Shown here: positions 17,908 through 29,700 of the stretch, piece by piece
Layout: every line of letters starts with the position of its first letter
Numbering within the stretch: position 1 is the stretch's first letter
DNA from: Flagellimonas algicola
Lineage (GTDB): Bacteria > Bacteroidota > Bacteroidia > Flavobacteriales > Flavobacteriaceae
DNA length: 64,000 nucleotides
Direction: 5' to 3'
NCBI RefSeq assembly: GCF_005937185.1
Contig: NZ_VCNI01000003.1
Location: forward strand, 1-64,000
Notes under the pieces: generated by a model
Databases searched by the model: none
Seen by the model: only the letters and a program-made list of their open reading frames with translations
What the model was told of the DNA's origin: nothing
Program-made: the position numbers and the translations under genes

Positions 17908-18426
17908 TTATAAGTTTAACATTCCTTTATTATTCTCCTTGATCAGCACAAAACTTTTTTTCTTTCCCTTCCATTTTAGATGGACCACATTTTGTTGTTC
18001 TTCAAAAAGGTCGGTAAGAATTTCATTTTGAACGGAGACTGATTTTAAGTTGGAAAAATCCACATCTTCCAACTCCATGTAGCAGATGACGACATCATTG
18101 TCATATTCTTTACCCAAAAAGGTATAGGGAACAATTTCACCATTTAATTCTATAGCAAACTTTGCGCGAAGGTACTTTTCAATATAGGCATCTGCCACTA
18201 GAGATTCTTTATCGGTTGCCAGCTGAGCCTTGATACCATATCGTTCTTCCAGGACATCATCCAAGTCATCAATGAAGATCCGACTTGTTATTTGGAACGA
18301 TGTATTTTTTTCAGAGTATACCACGTTGGTGACACTAAGGTAAAATTTGTGTGCAGTGGTAAACGAAAACAACAGCAAAAGGCCTAAAAGACCCAGTGCA
18401 TTTCCTACTTTTTTCAGCTTTATCAT
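17908..18426 (-). CDS. DUF6702 family protein
   Basis: 172 residues with an N-terminal hydrophobic signal or anchor (GLLGLLLLFSFTTAHKFYLS). The motifs HKFYLSVTNVVY, ITSRIFIDDLDDVLEERYG and VHLKWKGKKKSF are those I associate with DUF6702, a secreted Bacteroidota family of unknown function often next to M1 peptidase genes. Here it lies 62 bp upstream of the M1 gene on the same strand. A role linked to that peptidase is inference only. Confidence 0.82.
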   Translation of the reverse strand: MIKLKKVGNALGLLGLLLLFSFTTAHKFYLSVTNVVYSEKNTSFQITSRIFIDDLDDVLEERYGIKAQLATDKESLVADAYIEKYLRAKFAIELNGEIVPYTFLGKEYDNDVVICYMELEDVDFSNLKSVSVQNEILTDLFEEQQNVVHLKWKGKKKSFVLIKENNKGMLNL

Positions 18427-18585
18427 AATGTAATAGACTACATTTTCAACTTTTCGTTACAATGAATCAATACTCATTAGAAAGTTCAATTTCAAGTTCA
18501 AACCCCAAAGGGAGGACACGGAAACATCACATCTTCCAAAAATTCCGCATTCGGTTAACAAAACTACTAACGGTATGCCAACCTT

Positions 18586-19383
18586 TTAGTCCAAATTATT
18601 GTTTCTGCGATAGGCCCTACTCTTTGAAACCATAAAATCCCAAATCTTCAACTGATTGTGGGTATCGACCGTCCGCTGAAATTCCTCATCCACTTCACAG
18701 AAGTACATAAAATCATCAAGTTTTTCCACTGGAATCTTCAAGTTAGTGCTGATTAGGGAATCAGCATAAAACCCCTGTACACGCTGGGTTCTGGCATAGG
18801 TTTTATCCACTTTGACCCTATTCTTGAGCATCTTTGTACGCCCAGTAATGGCATTGATGATTGGATCCAAGGGAGGAGTCAAAATCATTCCCACGTTAAA
18901 TTTTCCAAAAGAAGCCTGCTGCAATTTCCGTTCGCTCTGCGTAGGGATCTTTGCGTGTGCATTGGGCAGTCCCAAAGCTTCCGCACTTACATCTTTTTCC
19001 AGTTGGAGCTGATCTAAATCTTGGTTAAGGTCGCCAGATAAATCATAAGGTCGGACCACAACTTCTTTCAGCTCATTCACAAATTCCTCCAAGGGAACCG
19101 AGATAAAACTAGTATTGTAAACCACATCATTGACCACGATGAGCTTTCGTTGAAATTGAACCGCAGAAAACGCTAGGGTATCATGCAGAGCCACTAGAAT
19201 GGAAAAATTTCCATCCATATCTGTAATCACAGCTCGTTGGGATGTAAGGTTTTGCACCACTACTCCTACAACATCCTCATTGGCACTGTACACCCTTCCA
19301 CGAAGTTGCTTAGTGCCCGTTTGCTGAGCATTTAGGGTAATCGAAAAAAAAACAAAAAGGAAAAGTAGAACTTTACTCCGCAT
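18586..19383 (-). CDS. Carboxypeptidase-like regulatory domain protein (paralogue 2)
   Basis: 265 residues; signal peptide ending LNAQ near residue 20. An N-terminal CarboxypepD_reg-like beta sandwich (~25-115) has the pattern LRGRVYSANEDVVGVVVQN, AVITDMDGNFSILVALHDTL and LAFSAVQFQ. The remainder is unassigned and ends in a charged region with DFMVSKSRAYRRNN. It overlaps the upstream paralogue by 11 bp, so translation is coupled. In this phylum the beta domain usually heads TonB-dependent receptors, but no barrel follows here; a periplasmic or surface-associated protein is likely. Confidence 0.82.
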   Translation of the reverse strand: MRSKVLLFLFVFFSITLNAQQTGTKQLRGRVYSANEDVVGVVVQNLTSQRAVITDMDGNFSILVALHDTLAFSAVQFQRKLIVVNDVVYNTSFISVPLEEFVNELKEVVVRPYDLSGDLNQDLDQLQLEKDVSAEALGLPNAHAKIPTQSERKLQQASFGKFNVGMILTPPLDPIINAITGRTKMLKNRVKVDKTYARTQRVQGFYADSLISTNLKIPVEKLDDFMYFCEVDEEFQRTVDTHNQLKIWDFMVSKSRAYRRNNNLD

Positions 19384-20119
19384 CCAACTCGGCCAAATAC
19401 GTTTTACTATGGGTCACAAGGAAATCTATCAGCTGGAACTCATTTTCCTTCCGTAACAAAGTCTGAGATGGTACTTTATCATCACAATAGACCAAAAAAG
19501 CATCGATTTTATCTTGTGGCAACTTTAAATCCACCACAAAAAATTCGTCTTCGTAGACCTGTCTCAAAACCTCGCTCACTTTTAAGGGCTCCCTTGTTTC
19601 GCCATCTTGTTTTTTGGCTTTGAACAAAGCTTTGAAAATGTTAACAAAATTGATCCCATCCCGCATTCCTCTTACGGCCCTGGATTCGGCAATATTCTCA
19701 ACCTCTGTAGATCGGTCTATTTCATATTCAAATTCTTTGAAGTCCTCGTTTTTGACCTCCAAAAATTTCTCTTGATTTTCTGGAGTAACCACAACTCCTT
19801 CCAGTTCGGTGATCTTTTCCGTCACCTCGACCACGAGGCGGTTATTGTGTAAAATTTCAGGAGTGATCGTGACTACTTCCAATTGATAATTCACCGCAGT
19901 AAATACCAACTGATCACCCGCTTTGACCAATATCAAAAACTCTCCGTCCTCATTGGTAATAGTAGCTGTTTCTGAAGTGGAATTAATTACATTTTCATTG
20001 GGTACATTTATCCCTCGATAAATCACCTTGCCCCTTAATACTTGTCTATTATCTTGAGCCAATAAACTACTCGTAAAAACAAGAAAAAATAAAATCAGTG
20101 TAATGTTTTTCATAAGCAT
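19373..20119 (-). CDS. Carboxypeptidase-like regulatory domain protein (paralogue 1)
   Basis: 248 residues; the ATG two codons inside (20113) is an equally good start. The signal peptide ends SLLAQ. The N-terminal domain repeats the scheme of the downstream gene (LRGKVIYRGINVPNENVIN, TNEDGEFLILVKAGDQLVFT), and the C-terminus ends with DFLVTHSKTYLAEL, matching DFMVSKSRAY of the neighbour. The two genes are tandem duplicates that have diverged strongly. Function unknown. Confidence 0.82.
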   Translation of the reverse strand: MLMKNITLILFFLVFTSSLLAQDNRQVLRGKVIYRGINVPNENVINSTSETATITNEDGEFLILVKAGDQLVFTAVNYQLEVVTITPEILHNNRLVVEVTEKITELEGVVVTPENQEKFLEVKNEDFKEFEYEIDRSTEVENIAESRAVRGMRDGINFVNIFKALFKAKKQDGETREPLKVSEVLRQVYEDEFFVVDLKLPQDKIDAFLVYCDDKVPSQTLLRKENEFQLIDFLVTHSKTYLAELDAE

Positions 20120-20284
20120 GGCCCTTTAGCCGAAGTTAAAGAAAACTCTTGGCGGCCACATAAAAAAATATCGCAGTTCTAAACTTTTGTTAATTCTCCA
20201 AAAAAAACTACAGCAATACTTATCCATTCACCTTTGAACTAAGGTATTTTGACGGTAATTATTAGAATTCTCGCATCATAGGGC

Positions 20285-20292
20285 TAGTTTTG
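20285..20292 (+). promoter_or_regulatory. Candidate -7 promoter box of fibre module 1
   Basis: TAGTTTTG matches TAnnTTTG exactly. It sits over an upstream in-frame TTG (20290), arguing that translation starts downstream at the GTG at 20329, about 35 bases past the box. Confidence 0.45.
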
Positions 20293-20328
20293 CCCATTAA
20301 GTCTAAATATCCTCAACCCTCAGACACC

Positions 20329-22461
20329 GTGAAAAAACAATTTTCAAGTTTGATCATTGGACTACTGATGATCAGTTCGCTACAAGCCCAAATCAAAATT
20401 GGGGAAAACCCTGAAGTTTTGCATCCGGCGTCCGTTCTGGAGTTAGAAAGTACCTCCAGGGTCTTGGTCATTACCAGGATGAACACGGTTCAAATGGAAA
20501 GCTTAACCCCCTTGCAAGGTGCCATGGTTTACAACCTGGACACCGAGTGTGTGCATTTCTTTGACGGCACCCAATGGATCAATCCCTGTGATCAGCCAGA
20601 TGAACAGACTTTTTCTGCAGATGCCATTGTAAATGCCAACCCTACCATCGTAATCACGGAAGATGGCACCAATTTCAATTTTGAAGTGGGTATGATCAGA
20701 GGCGAGAATATTGTTCCGACCTCTGTAAATGGGCAGGTACACTTACAAGAACAATCCATTACCGGTGACCGTATTGCAGATGCCACCATTTCTTTTGACA
20801 AATTTGGATCTGGAACCACCTCTGGTGAGCTATTGCAATGGAATGGGACACAATGGATTTTGGTGGATGAGTCGGCCCTTACAGTAACCGAGCAAGATGG
20901 CGTGGTAGGAAATGAAGTTACAGGACCGGCCGATGCAACCTTGGTACTTTCCGGAACAGGGGATGCGTTAAGCCCATTTCTATTAGATGTTAATGCTGGA
21001 GGAATCAACACGGTTGAGCTTGCCGATAACGCGGTGAATTCATTAAAAATTGAAGATGGCCAGGTAAGCAATTTAGATTTAGCTACCGATGCCGTTACTA
21101 ATGATAAAATGGCCAATGATGCGGTTGGGACGAATGAAATAATTGATGGCAATGTGACCAACGAGAAACTAGACAAAGCAAATATTCCGCTGAGTGGTTT
21201 TGGACCAGCTGCAGCTAATGTAAATATGGGAGGTTTTCAGATAAACAACCTGCAAGATCCAACCGTAGCCCAAGATGCAGCTACCATGGCATATGTTGAT
21301 GCGGAAATATTCGCTTCCAATGCTGCTGATGGGGATACTGATAGTAATAACGAAATCCAGGACCTTAGCCTAATAACGAACACCTTGGGGCTATCAGGAA
21401 GTGCGGCGACAGTGGACTTGGCGCCCTATTTGGATGACACCACCTTGGATGAGGCAGCGGTAGATGCCTTTGTGGCCAACAACGGATATCTTACCGTTGA
21501 GGTGGACGGGGATGCCTCCAACGAAATCCAGGACCTAAGCCTTACAACGAACACCTTGGAGCTATCAGGAAGTGCGGCAACAGTGGACTTGGCGCCCTAT
21601 TTGGATGACACAACCTTGGACGAGGCAGCCGTTGATGCATTTGTCGCCAACAACGGATATCTTACCGTTGAGGTGGACGGGGATGCCTCCAACGAAATCC
21701 AGGACCTAAGCCTTACAACGAACACTTTGGAGCTATCAGGAAGTGCGGCAACAGTGGACTTGGCGCCCTATTTGGATGACACAACCTTGGACGAGGCAGC
21801 CGTTGATGCATTTGTCGCCAACAACGGATATCTTACTGTTGAGGTGGACGGGGATGCCTCCAACGAAATCCAGGACCTTAGCCTAACAACGAACACCTTG
21901 GGGCTATCAGGAAGTGCGGCAACAGTGGACTTGGCGCCCTATTTGGATGACACCACATTGGATGAGACAGCAGTTGATGCCTTTGTAGCCAACAACGGAT
22001 ATCTTACCGTTGAGGTGGACGGGGATGCCTCCAACGAAATCCAGGACCTTAGCCTAACAACGAACACTTTGGCCCTATCTGGGAGTGCGGCGACAGTGGA
22101 CTTGACGCCCTATTTGGATAATACAGACGCACAAGACTTAAGCGTTACCCAAAACACTTTGAGTATTAGTGGTGGTGCTACTACTATTGACTTGGCTATT
22201 AAGCCAATCATATCTTTATCCACAGATAGCACACTGAACAATACGCATTACACGGTTATTCTAAATGCAGGCATTAATAATTTAGCATTTCCTGCCGCCG
22301 GAACTAATTTAGGAAGAGTATATATTATCAAAAATATTTCAGGGGTAGCAGTGACCACTGGTAACTATCAAAACCTAACTAATGCGACGGTCAATAGCCT
22401 AGGTAATAACACAACCATTACAATTCAAAGTGATGGAACGTCTTGGCAACAAATCAACTAA
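20329..22461 (+). CDS. Secreted fibre-like repeat protein, module 1
   Basis: 710 residues from the GTG at 20329, which gives a normal signal peptide (VKKQFSSL to SLQAQ). A head domain of ~70 residues (IGENPEVLHPASVLELES, GAMVYNLDTECVHFFDGTQW) is shared with the next two head proteins in this locus. After a middle part comes a run of four and a half 57-residue repeats with LTTNTLELSGSAATVDLAPY and DEAAVDAFVANNGYLTVEV. A ~100-residue beta-type C-terminus follows. It resembles phage tail-fibre or trimeric adhesin shafts, by style rather than a proven family. No T9SS sorting domain is visible. TAATG overlap couples it to the following type B sorting protein. Confidence 0.85.
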   Translation: MKKQFSSLIIGLLMISSLQAQIKIGENPEVLHPASVLELESTSRVLVITRMNTVQMESLTPLQGAMVYNLDTECVHFFDGTQWINPCDQPDEQTFSADAIVNANPTIVITEDGTNFNFEVGMIRGENIVPTSVNGQVHLQEQSITGDRIADATISFDKFGSGTTSGELLQWNGTQWILVDESALTVTEQDGVVGNEVTGPADATLVLSGTGDALSPFLLDVNAGGINTVELADNAVNSLKIEDGQVSNLDLATDAVTNDKMANDAVGTNEIIDGNVTNEKLDKANIPLSGFGPAAANVNMGGFQINNLQDPTVAQDAATMAYVDAEIFASNAADGDTDSNNEIQDLSLITNTLGLSGSAATVDLAPYLDDTTLDEAAVDAFVANNGYLTVEVDGDASNEIQDLSLTTNTLELSGSAATVDLAPYLDDTTLDEAAVDAFVANNGYLTVEVDGDASNEIQDLSLTTNTLELSGSAATVDLAPYLDDTTLDEAAVDAFVANNGYLTVEVDGDASNEIQDLSLTTNTLGLSGSAATVDLAPYLDDTTLDETAVDAFVANNGYLTVEVDGDASNEIQDLSLTTNTLALSGSAATVDLTPYLDNTDAQDLSVTQNTLSISGGATTIDLAIKPIISLSTDSTLNNTHYTVILNAGINNLAFPAAGTNLGRVYIIKNISGVAVTTGNYQNLTNATVNSLGNNTTITIQSDGTSWQQIN
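21349..22103 (+). repeat. 171-bp tandem repeats in the module 1 fibre gene
   Basis: The phrase AACGAAATCCAGGACCT recurs at intervals of exactly 171 bp (57 codons) at about 21348, 21519, 21690, 21861 and 22032. The copies are nearly identical at DNA level, including synonymous sites, indicating recent duplication or ongoing homogenisation. Confidence 0.88.
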
Positions 22462-23627
22462 TGAAACAACTCATTGCCATATCCATTGGGCTATTTGCCA
22501 GCCTTACCTATGCCCAAAACGCCTTGTACAACCAAGGTAGTATCCAGATACATCCTAATGGTAGCATCGGATTTCATACCAATTTTATTAACGACGCTTC
22601 CTTTGATCAACATATAGGTTTAGCCGGTTTCTACGGAAACAATTCAATTCAGGTTTCTGGCAATGTTGCACCAAGTTTTTGGGATGCTGAGTTTTTTGTT
22701 CCTAGCAATGTCATGCTAAGAATTCCCGTGCATATACAAAACAATGCCAACTTAGTGGATGGCAATGTCGACTCACCCTTGGATGACCAAACGGTGTATC
22801 TCAATTTTATGCAAAACGGTTTTTTTACCGGTGAACGGAATGGTGCAAAAATAACCGGCTTTGCTGCCATAAATAATAGGGATTTTTTCTCATTTCCGAT
22901 TGGTGATGAAAATCAATTACGACCACTGACGCTTATTTCTCAGGGTAGTACACCTTTGGCTCGGTGTGCTTACTTGTTTGAAAATCCTTCCAGTCCAACA
23001 TCTCTTACCTCCAGCTTTGATGTAAATAGCAAAGTATCAGAAATTGGTACGGTGACGGACCAGGAATTCTGGATTCTCAATAGCGGTGTCCCTGCAGCGG
23101 TCACCATTAGTTGGAATGCACGAAGTGATTTGGCTTCCATTCCCAATGCCAGTTTTGAGTCCATTATCGTAGTGGGTTGGAGTATAGCGGCAAATCAATG
23201 GGTAGTCATCGGAAATGCGGCTAAAGGCGGTGATATTACAAACGGATTCATTACCTCTGAAGTCTTTAATCCAAACGACTTTGGAGCCATTACCTTTGGT
23301 ACCATTCCATTGCCCACAGATACATTTGCTGTAAACAATCCAACATTGGGCAATTATTTTCTAAGTCCTAACGGAGATGGTATCAACGAATTTCTTGTGT
23401 TAGACAATATGTCTGAATCGCCCAATAATAGTCTTAGAATTTTCAATCGGTTTGGACAAAAGGTGTTTGAAAAAATCAATTACGTAGATGAATTCAATGG
23501 AGAGTCCAACACAGGAAACTTTTATTTAAGTCAAGATATTGGGCTTCCGGAGGGGGTTTATTTCTATTTGGTCACCTTGGATGATTTGGGTCTAGAATAC
23601 CAAGGTTTCCTATTTTTGGACCGCTAG
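22461..23627 (+). CDS. Type B sorting-domain (gliding-motility C-terminal) partner protein, module 1
   Basis: 388 residues from the ATG at 22461, which overlaps the preceding stop codon by one base. The signal peptide ends LTYAQ. The N-terminal two thirds is a beta-rich domain beginning ALYNQGSIQIHPNGSIGFHTN. The last ~100 residues match CHU_C: NYFLSPNGDGINEFLV, RIFNRFGQKVFEK and LPEGVYFYLV. It should therefore be exported by the T9SS and anchored at the surface. It is a clear paralogue of 31904-33079, which also follows fibre or head proteins. I infer that it anchors or caps the fibre. Confidence 0.9.
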   Translation: MKQLIAISIGLFASLTYAQNALYNQGSIQIHPNGSIGFHTNFINDASFDQHIGLAGFYGNNSIQVSGNVAPSFWDAEFFVPSNVMLRIPVHIQNNANLVDGNVDSPLDDQTVYLNFMQNGFFTGERNGAKITGFAAINNRDFFSFPIGDENQLRPLTLISQGSTPLARCAYLFENPSSPTSLTSSFDVNSKVSEIGTVTDQEFWILNSGVPAAVTISWNARSDLASIPNASFESIIVVGWSIAANQWVVIGNAAKGGDITNGFITSEVFNPNDFGAITFGTIPLPTDTFAVNNPTLGNYFLSPNGDGINEFLVLDNMSESPNNSLRIFNRFGQKVFEKINYVDEFNGESNTGNFYLSQDIGLPEGVYFYLVTLDDLGLEYQGFLFLDR

Positions 23628-23730
23628 ACTGTAAGAATTATACTGCAAATTACTTAGCGTAACGAGCTATTTCCTAGTGAATTGCCTGTCCGCTTCCCAT
23701 TTACAACAACCTTATCCATCTACACAACAT

Positions 23731-23765
23731 TTTGTAGCGCTTCTCTACCGCTGACCTTATTTTTA
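23731..23765 (+). promoter_or_regulatory. Weak candidate promoter of fibre module 2
   Basis: TTTG (23731-23734) lies 23 bases before TATTTTTA (23758-23765), one mismatch from TAnnTTTG. The ATG of the giant fibre gene follows at 23788. The spacing is long, so this is tentative. Confidence 0.3.
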
Positions 23766-23787
23766 GCGCGCTATCAAACAAGTTGTA

Positions 23788-26700
23788 ATGGAATTGAGAA
23801 GAAGATTACCCTTTTTTGCCCTATTTTTTTCTATTATCGCATTCGGCCAAGTCAAGGTGGGAGATAATCCCAATGCAATCGACCCAGCATCCATAATAGA
23901 ACTGGAAAGCAGCGATAAGGCTCTGGTGCTTACGAGGTTGACTTCGGCCCAGATGCAAAGCATAACTCCGCTAAACGGTGCCGTAATTTATAACATAGAC
24001 ACCTCCTGTGTCCATTATTTCAATGGGGGGCAATGGATAAACCTTTGCAACTCATCCAATACCACAGGTTTTTCGTTTGTCGACAACGGAGATGGAACTA
24101 TTACAATTTCGGATGGTCTTGGAAACGATTTGACATTCAATGGAGCACCCGAATCAATTACCACCTTGGTTGACAACCTTGATGGCTCCTACACGTTTAC
24201 CAACGAATCTGGGACACAAACCGTTATTAGCACAGCTAGTACAGATAGCCAAAACCTAAATACCAATGGAAATCCAGGTAATGTTAGCATTGATAACGGA
24301 AATAGTATTGCCATTAATGTTGATGATGCTGATGCGGACAGTCAAAATGAAATCCAAGATTTGCAATTTAATGCTGGAGTAATTTCATTAAGCAACGATC
24401 CAGACGCCACCACTATTGACCTTAGTGGGTATGATACGGATTCGTCAGATGATTTTTCAGGGGATTTCAATGATTTGACAAACGTACCTGCAAACCTCGA
24501 TACGGATTCCACCGATGACTTTGACGGGGAGTGGAGTTCCCTCAACAATGTTCCCGCCGGATTTGCAGATGACATAGACAACGATACACAGCTGACAGAT
24601 GCACAGGTGGCAACCGCTGTCAACAATGAGTTCCCTAATCTGGACACTGATGTTACCGACGATTTCAGTGGTAGTTTCAATGATTTGACAGACGTACCAG
24701 CAAACCTGGATACAGATTCCACGGATGACTTTGACGGGGAGTGGGGTTCTCTCAACAATGTGCCCGTCGGATTTGCGGACGATATCGACAATGATACACA
24801 GCTGACCGATGCGCAGGTGGCAACGGCCGTCAACAACGAGTTTCCCAACCTCGACACTGATGTGACCGACGATTTCAGTGGGAGTTTCAATGACCTTACG
24901 GATGTTCCAGCTAACCTGGACACGGATTCCACCGATGACTTTGACGGGGAGTGGAGTTCCTTGAACAACGTGCCGGCAGGATTCGCCGATGACATAGACA
25001 ATGATACACAGCTGACCGATGCACAGGTGGCGACCGCCATCAACAATGAGTTCCCCAATCTGGATACAGACGTGACCGATGATTTCTCGGGGGATTTCAA
25101 TCATTTGACCAATGTACCGGTTAATCTGGATACCGACTCAACGGACGATTTCAGTGGTAGTTTCAACGACCTGACAGATGTACCGGCGAACCTCGATACG
25201 GATTCCACCGACGACTTTGACGGGGAATGGTCCTCTTTGAACAACGTGCCCGCAGGATTTGCCGACGACATCGACAACGACACACAGCTCACGGACGCCC
25301 AGGTGGCAACGGCCGTCAACAACGAGTTCCCCAACCTCGATACCGATGTGACCGATGACTTTTCAGGGGATTTCAACGATCTGAGCAATGTCCCAGCCAA
25401 TCTGGATACGGATTCAACGGACGATTTCAGTGGGAGTTTCAACGACCTGACAGATGTACCGGCGAACCTCGATACTGATTCCACAGATGACTTTGACGGG
25501 GAATGGAGTTCTTTGAACAACGTGCCAGCCGGCTTTGCCGACGATATCGACAACGATACACAGCTGACCGATGCACAGGTGGCGACCGCAGTGAACAACG
25601 AGTTCCCCAACCTGGACACCGATGTGACCGATGATTTTTCTGGGGATTTCAATGATTTGACGAATATACCGGCCAATCTGGATACGGATTCCACGGATGA
25701 CTTTGACGGGGAGTGGGCATCACTCAACAATGTGCCAGCCGGCTTTGCCGACGATATCGACAACGATACCCAGCTGACCGATGCGCAGGTGGCAACGGCC
25801 GTCAACAACGAGTTCCCCAATCTGGACACCGATGTGACCGACGATTTCAGTGGAAGTTTCAACGACCTTACGGATGTACCGACCAATCTGGACACGGATT
25901 CCACCGACGACTTTGACGGGGAGTGGAGTTCCCTCAACAATGTTCCCGCCGGATTTGCGGACGACATCGACAATGATACACAGCTGACCGATGCGCAGGT
26001 GGCAACGGCCGTCAACAACGAGTTCCCCAACCTGGACACCGATGTGACAGATGACTTTTCGGGGGATTTCAACGATCTGAGCAATGTGCCTGCCAACCTT
26101 GATACTGATTCCACCGATGACTTTGACGGGGAATGGAGTTCTTTGAACAACGTGCCAGCGGGATTTGCCGATGACATCGACAACGATACACAGCTGACCG
26201 ATGCACAGGTGGCAACGGCCGTCAACAACGAGTTCCCGAACCTCGATACCGATGTGACCGATGACTTTTCGGGGGATTTCAATGACCTGAGCAATGTCCC
26301 AGCCAATCTGGACACCGATGTGACCGACGATTTCAGTGGAAGTTTCAACGACCTTACGGATGTACCGACCAATCTGGACACGGATTCCACCGACGACTTT
26401 GACGGGGAGTGGAGTTCCCTCAACAATGTGCCCGCCGGCTTTGCAGACGACATCGACAATGATACACAGCTGACCGATGCGCAGGTGGCAACGGCCGTCA
26501 ACAACGAGTTCCCCAACCTGGACACCGATGTGACCGATGATTTCAGTGGGAGTTTCAACGACCTTACGGATGTTCCAGTTAACTTGGACACGGATTCCAC
26601 AGATGACTTTGACGGGGAGTGGGCATCACTCAACAACGTTCCCGCCGGCTTTGCCGATGACATAGACAACGATACACAGCTGACCGATGCACAGGTGGCG

Positions 26701-29700
26701 ACCGCCGTCAACAACGAGTTCCCCAACCTCGACACCGATGTGACCGATGATTTTTCAGGTGACTTCAATGATTTGACCAATGTACCGGCCAATCTGGATA
26801 CGGATTCAACCGATGATTTCAGTGGAAGTTTCAATGACCTTACGGACGTACCGGCGAACCTCGACACAGATTCCACGGACGACTTTGACGGGGAGTGGGC
26901 ATCACTCAACAACGTGCCAGCCGGCTTTGCCGATGACATAGACAATGATACACAGCTGACCGATGCGCAGGTGGCAACGGCCGTCAACAACGAGTTCCCG
27001 AACCTCGATACCGATGTGACCGATGATTTTTCAGGGGATTTCAATGATTTGACGAATATACCGGCCAATCTGGATACGGATTCAACCGATGATTTCAGTG
27101 GAAGTTTTAACGACCTGACAGATGTACCTGCGAACCTCGATACTGATTCCACAGATGACTTTGACGGGGAATGGAGTTCTTTGAACAATGTTCCCGCCGG
27201 ATTTGCCGATGACATAGACAACGATACACAGCTGACAGATGCACAGGTGGCGACCGCCGTCAACAACGAGTTCCCCAACCTCGATACCGATGTGACCGAT
27301 GACTTTTCGGGGGATTTCAACGATCTGAGCAATGTGCCTGCCAACCTTGATACTGATTCCACCGATGACTTTGACGGGGAATGGAGTTCTTTGAACAATG
27401 TTCCCGCCGGATTTGCCGATGACATAGACAACGATACACAGCTGACAGATGCACAGGTGGCGACCGCCGTCAACAACGAGTTCCCCAACCTCGATACGGA
27501 TGTGACCGATGACTTTTCGGGGGATTTCAATGATTTGACGAATATACCGGCCAATCTGGATACGGACTCAACTGATGATTTTGACGGGGAGTGGAGTTCC
27601 CTCAACAATGTGCCCGCCGGATTTGCGGACGATATCGACAATGATACACAGCTGACCGATGCGCAGGTGGCAACGGCCGTCAACAACGAGTTCCCGAACC
27701 TCGATACCGATGTGACCGATGATTTTTCAGGGGATTTCAATGATTTGACGAATATACCGGCCAATCTGGATACGGATTCAACCGATGATTTCAGTGGAAG
27801 TTTTAACGACCTGACAGATGTACCTGCGAACCTCGATACTGATTCCACAGATGACTTTGACGGGGAATGGTCCTCTTTGAACAACGTGCCGGCAGGCTTT
27901 GCCGACGACATAGACAACGATACACAGCTGACAGATGCACAGGTGGCGACCGCCGTCAACAACGAGTTCCCCAACCTCGACACTGATGTGACCGATGACT
28001 TTTCGGGGGATTTCAATGATTTGACGAATATACCGGCCAATCTGGATACGGACTCAACTGATGATTTTGACGGGGAGTGGAGTTCCCTCAACAATGTGCC
28101 CGCCGGATTTGCGGACGATATCGACAATGATACACAGCTGACCGATGCGCAGGTGGCAACGGCCGTCAACAACGAGTTCCCGAACCTCGATACCGATGTG
28201 ACCGATGATTTTTCAGGGGATTTCAATGATTTGACGAATATACCGGCCAATCTGGATACGGATTCAACCGATGATTTCAGTGGAAGTTTTAACGACCTGA
28301 CAGATGTACCTGCGAACCTCGATACTGATTCCACGGATGACTTTGACGGGGAGTGGGCATCACTCAACAATGTGCCAGCCGGCTTTGCCGACGATATCGA
28401 CAACGATACCCAGCTGACCGATGCGCAGGTGGCAACGGCCGTCAACAACGAGTTCCCCAATCTGGATACCGATGTGACCGATGATTTTAGTGGCAGCTTC
28501 AACGACCTGACAGATGTACCGGCGAACCTCGATACGGATTCCACCGACGACTTTGACGGGGAGTGGAGTTCTCTCAACAACGTGCCCGCAGGTTTTGCCG
28601 ACGATATCGACAATGATACCCAGCTCACCGATGCGCAGGTGGCTACCGCCGTCAACAATGAGTTCCCTAATCTGGACACTGATGTTACCGACGATTTCAG
28701 TGGGAGTTTCAACGACCTGACAGATGTACCCGCGAACCTCGATACGGATTCCACCGACGACTTTGACGGGGAATGGTCCTCTTTGAACAACGTGCCCGCA
28801 GGATTTGCCGACGATATCGACAACGACACACAGCTCACGGACGCCCAGGTGGCAACGGCCGTCAACAATGAGTTCCCCAACCTGGATACCGATGTGACCG
28901 ATGACTTTTCGGGGGACTTCAACGATTTGACAAACGTACCAGCAAACCTGGACACGGATTCCACCGACGATTTTGACGGGGAGTGGGCATCACTCAACAA
29001 CGTTCCCGCCGGTTTTGCCGACGACATAGACAATGATACACAACTGACCGATGCGCAGGTGGCAACGGCGGTCAACAATGAGTTCCCCAATCTGGACACC
29101 GATGTGACCGATGATTTTTCAGGGGATTTCAATGAACTGAGCAATGTCCCGGCCAATCTGGATACGGACTCAACTGATGACTTCAGTGGAAGTTTCAATG
29201 ACCTTACGGACGTACCTGCAAACCTCGATACGGATTCCACCGACGACTTTGACGGGGAATGGTCCTCCTTGAACAACGTGCCAGCCGGCTTTGCCGACGA
29301 CATAGACAACGATACCCAGCTCACCGATGCGCAGGTGGCAACGGCGGTCAACAACGAGTTCCCCAACCTGGATACCGATGTGACCGATGATTTCAGTGGG
29401 AGTTTCAACGACCTTACGGACTTACCGGCCAATCTGGACACGGACTCAACCGATGATTTTGACGGGGAGTGGAGTTCCCTCAACAACGTGCCCGCCGGTT
29501 TTGCCGACGACATAGACAACGATACCCAGCTCACCGATGCGCAGGTGGCAACGGCGGTCAACAATGAGTTCCCCAATCTGGACACCGATGTGACCGATGA
29601 TTTCAGTGGGAGTTTCAACGACCTTACGGACTTACCGGCCAATCTGGACATGGACTCAACTGATGATTTTGACGGGGAGTGGAGTTCCCTCAACAATGTT

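Noticed and set aside
20290..20328. TTG start of the module 1 fibre at 20290
   Set aside because: It lies in a TAGTTTTG promoter box and the added residues disrupt the signal peptide; GTG at 20329 is better.
24342..25104. Two further antisense frames at the start of the repeat array
   Set aside because: Same artefact of periodic repeats; no independent evidence.
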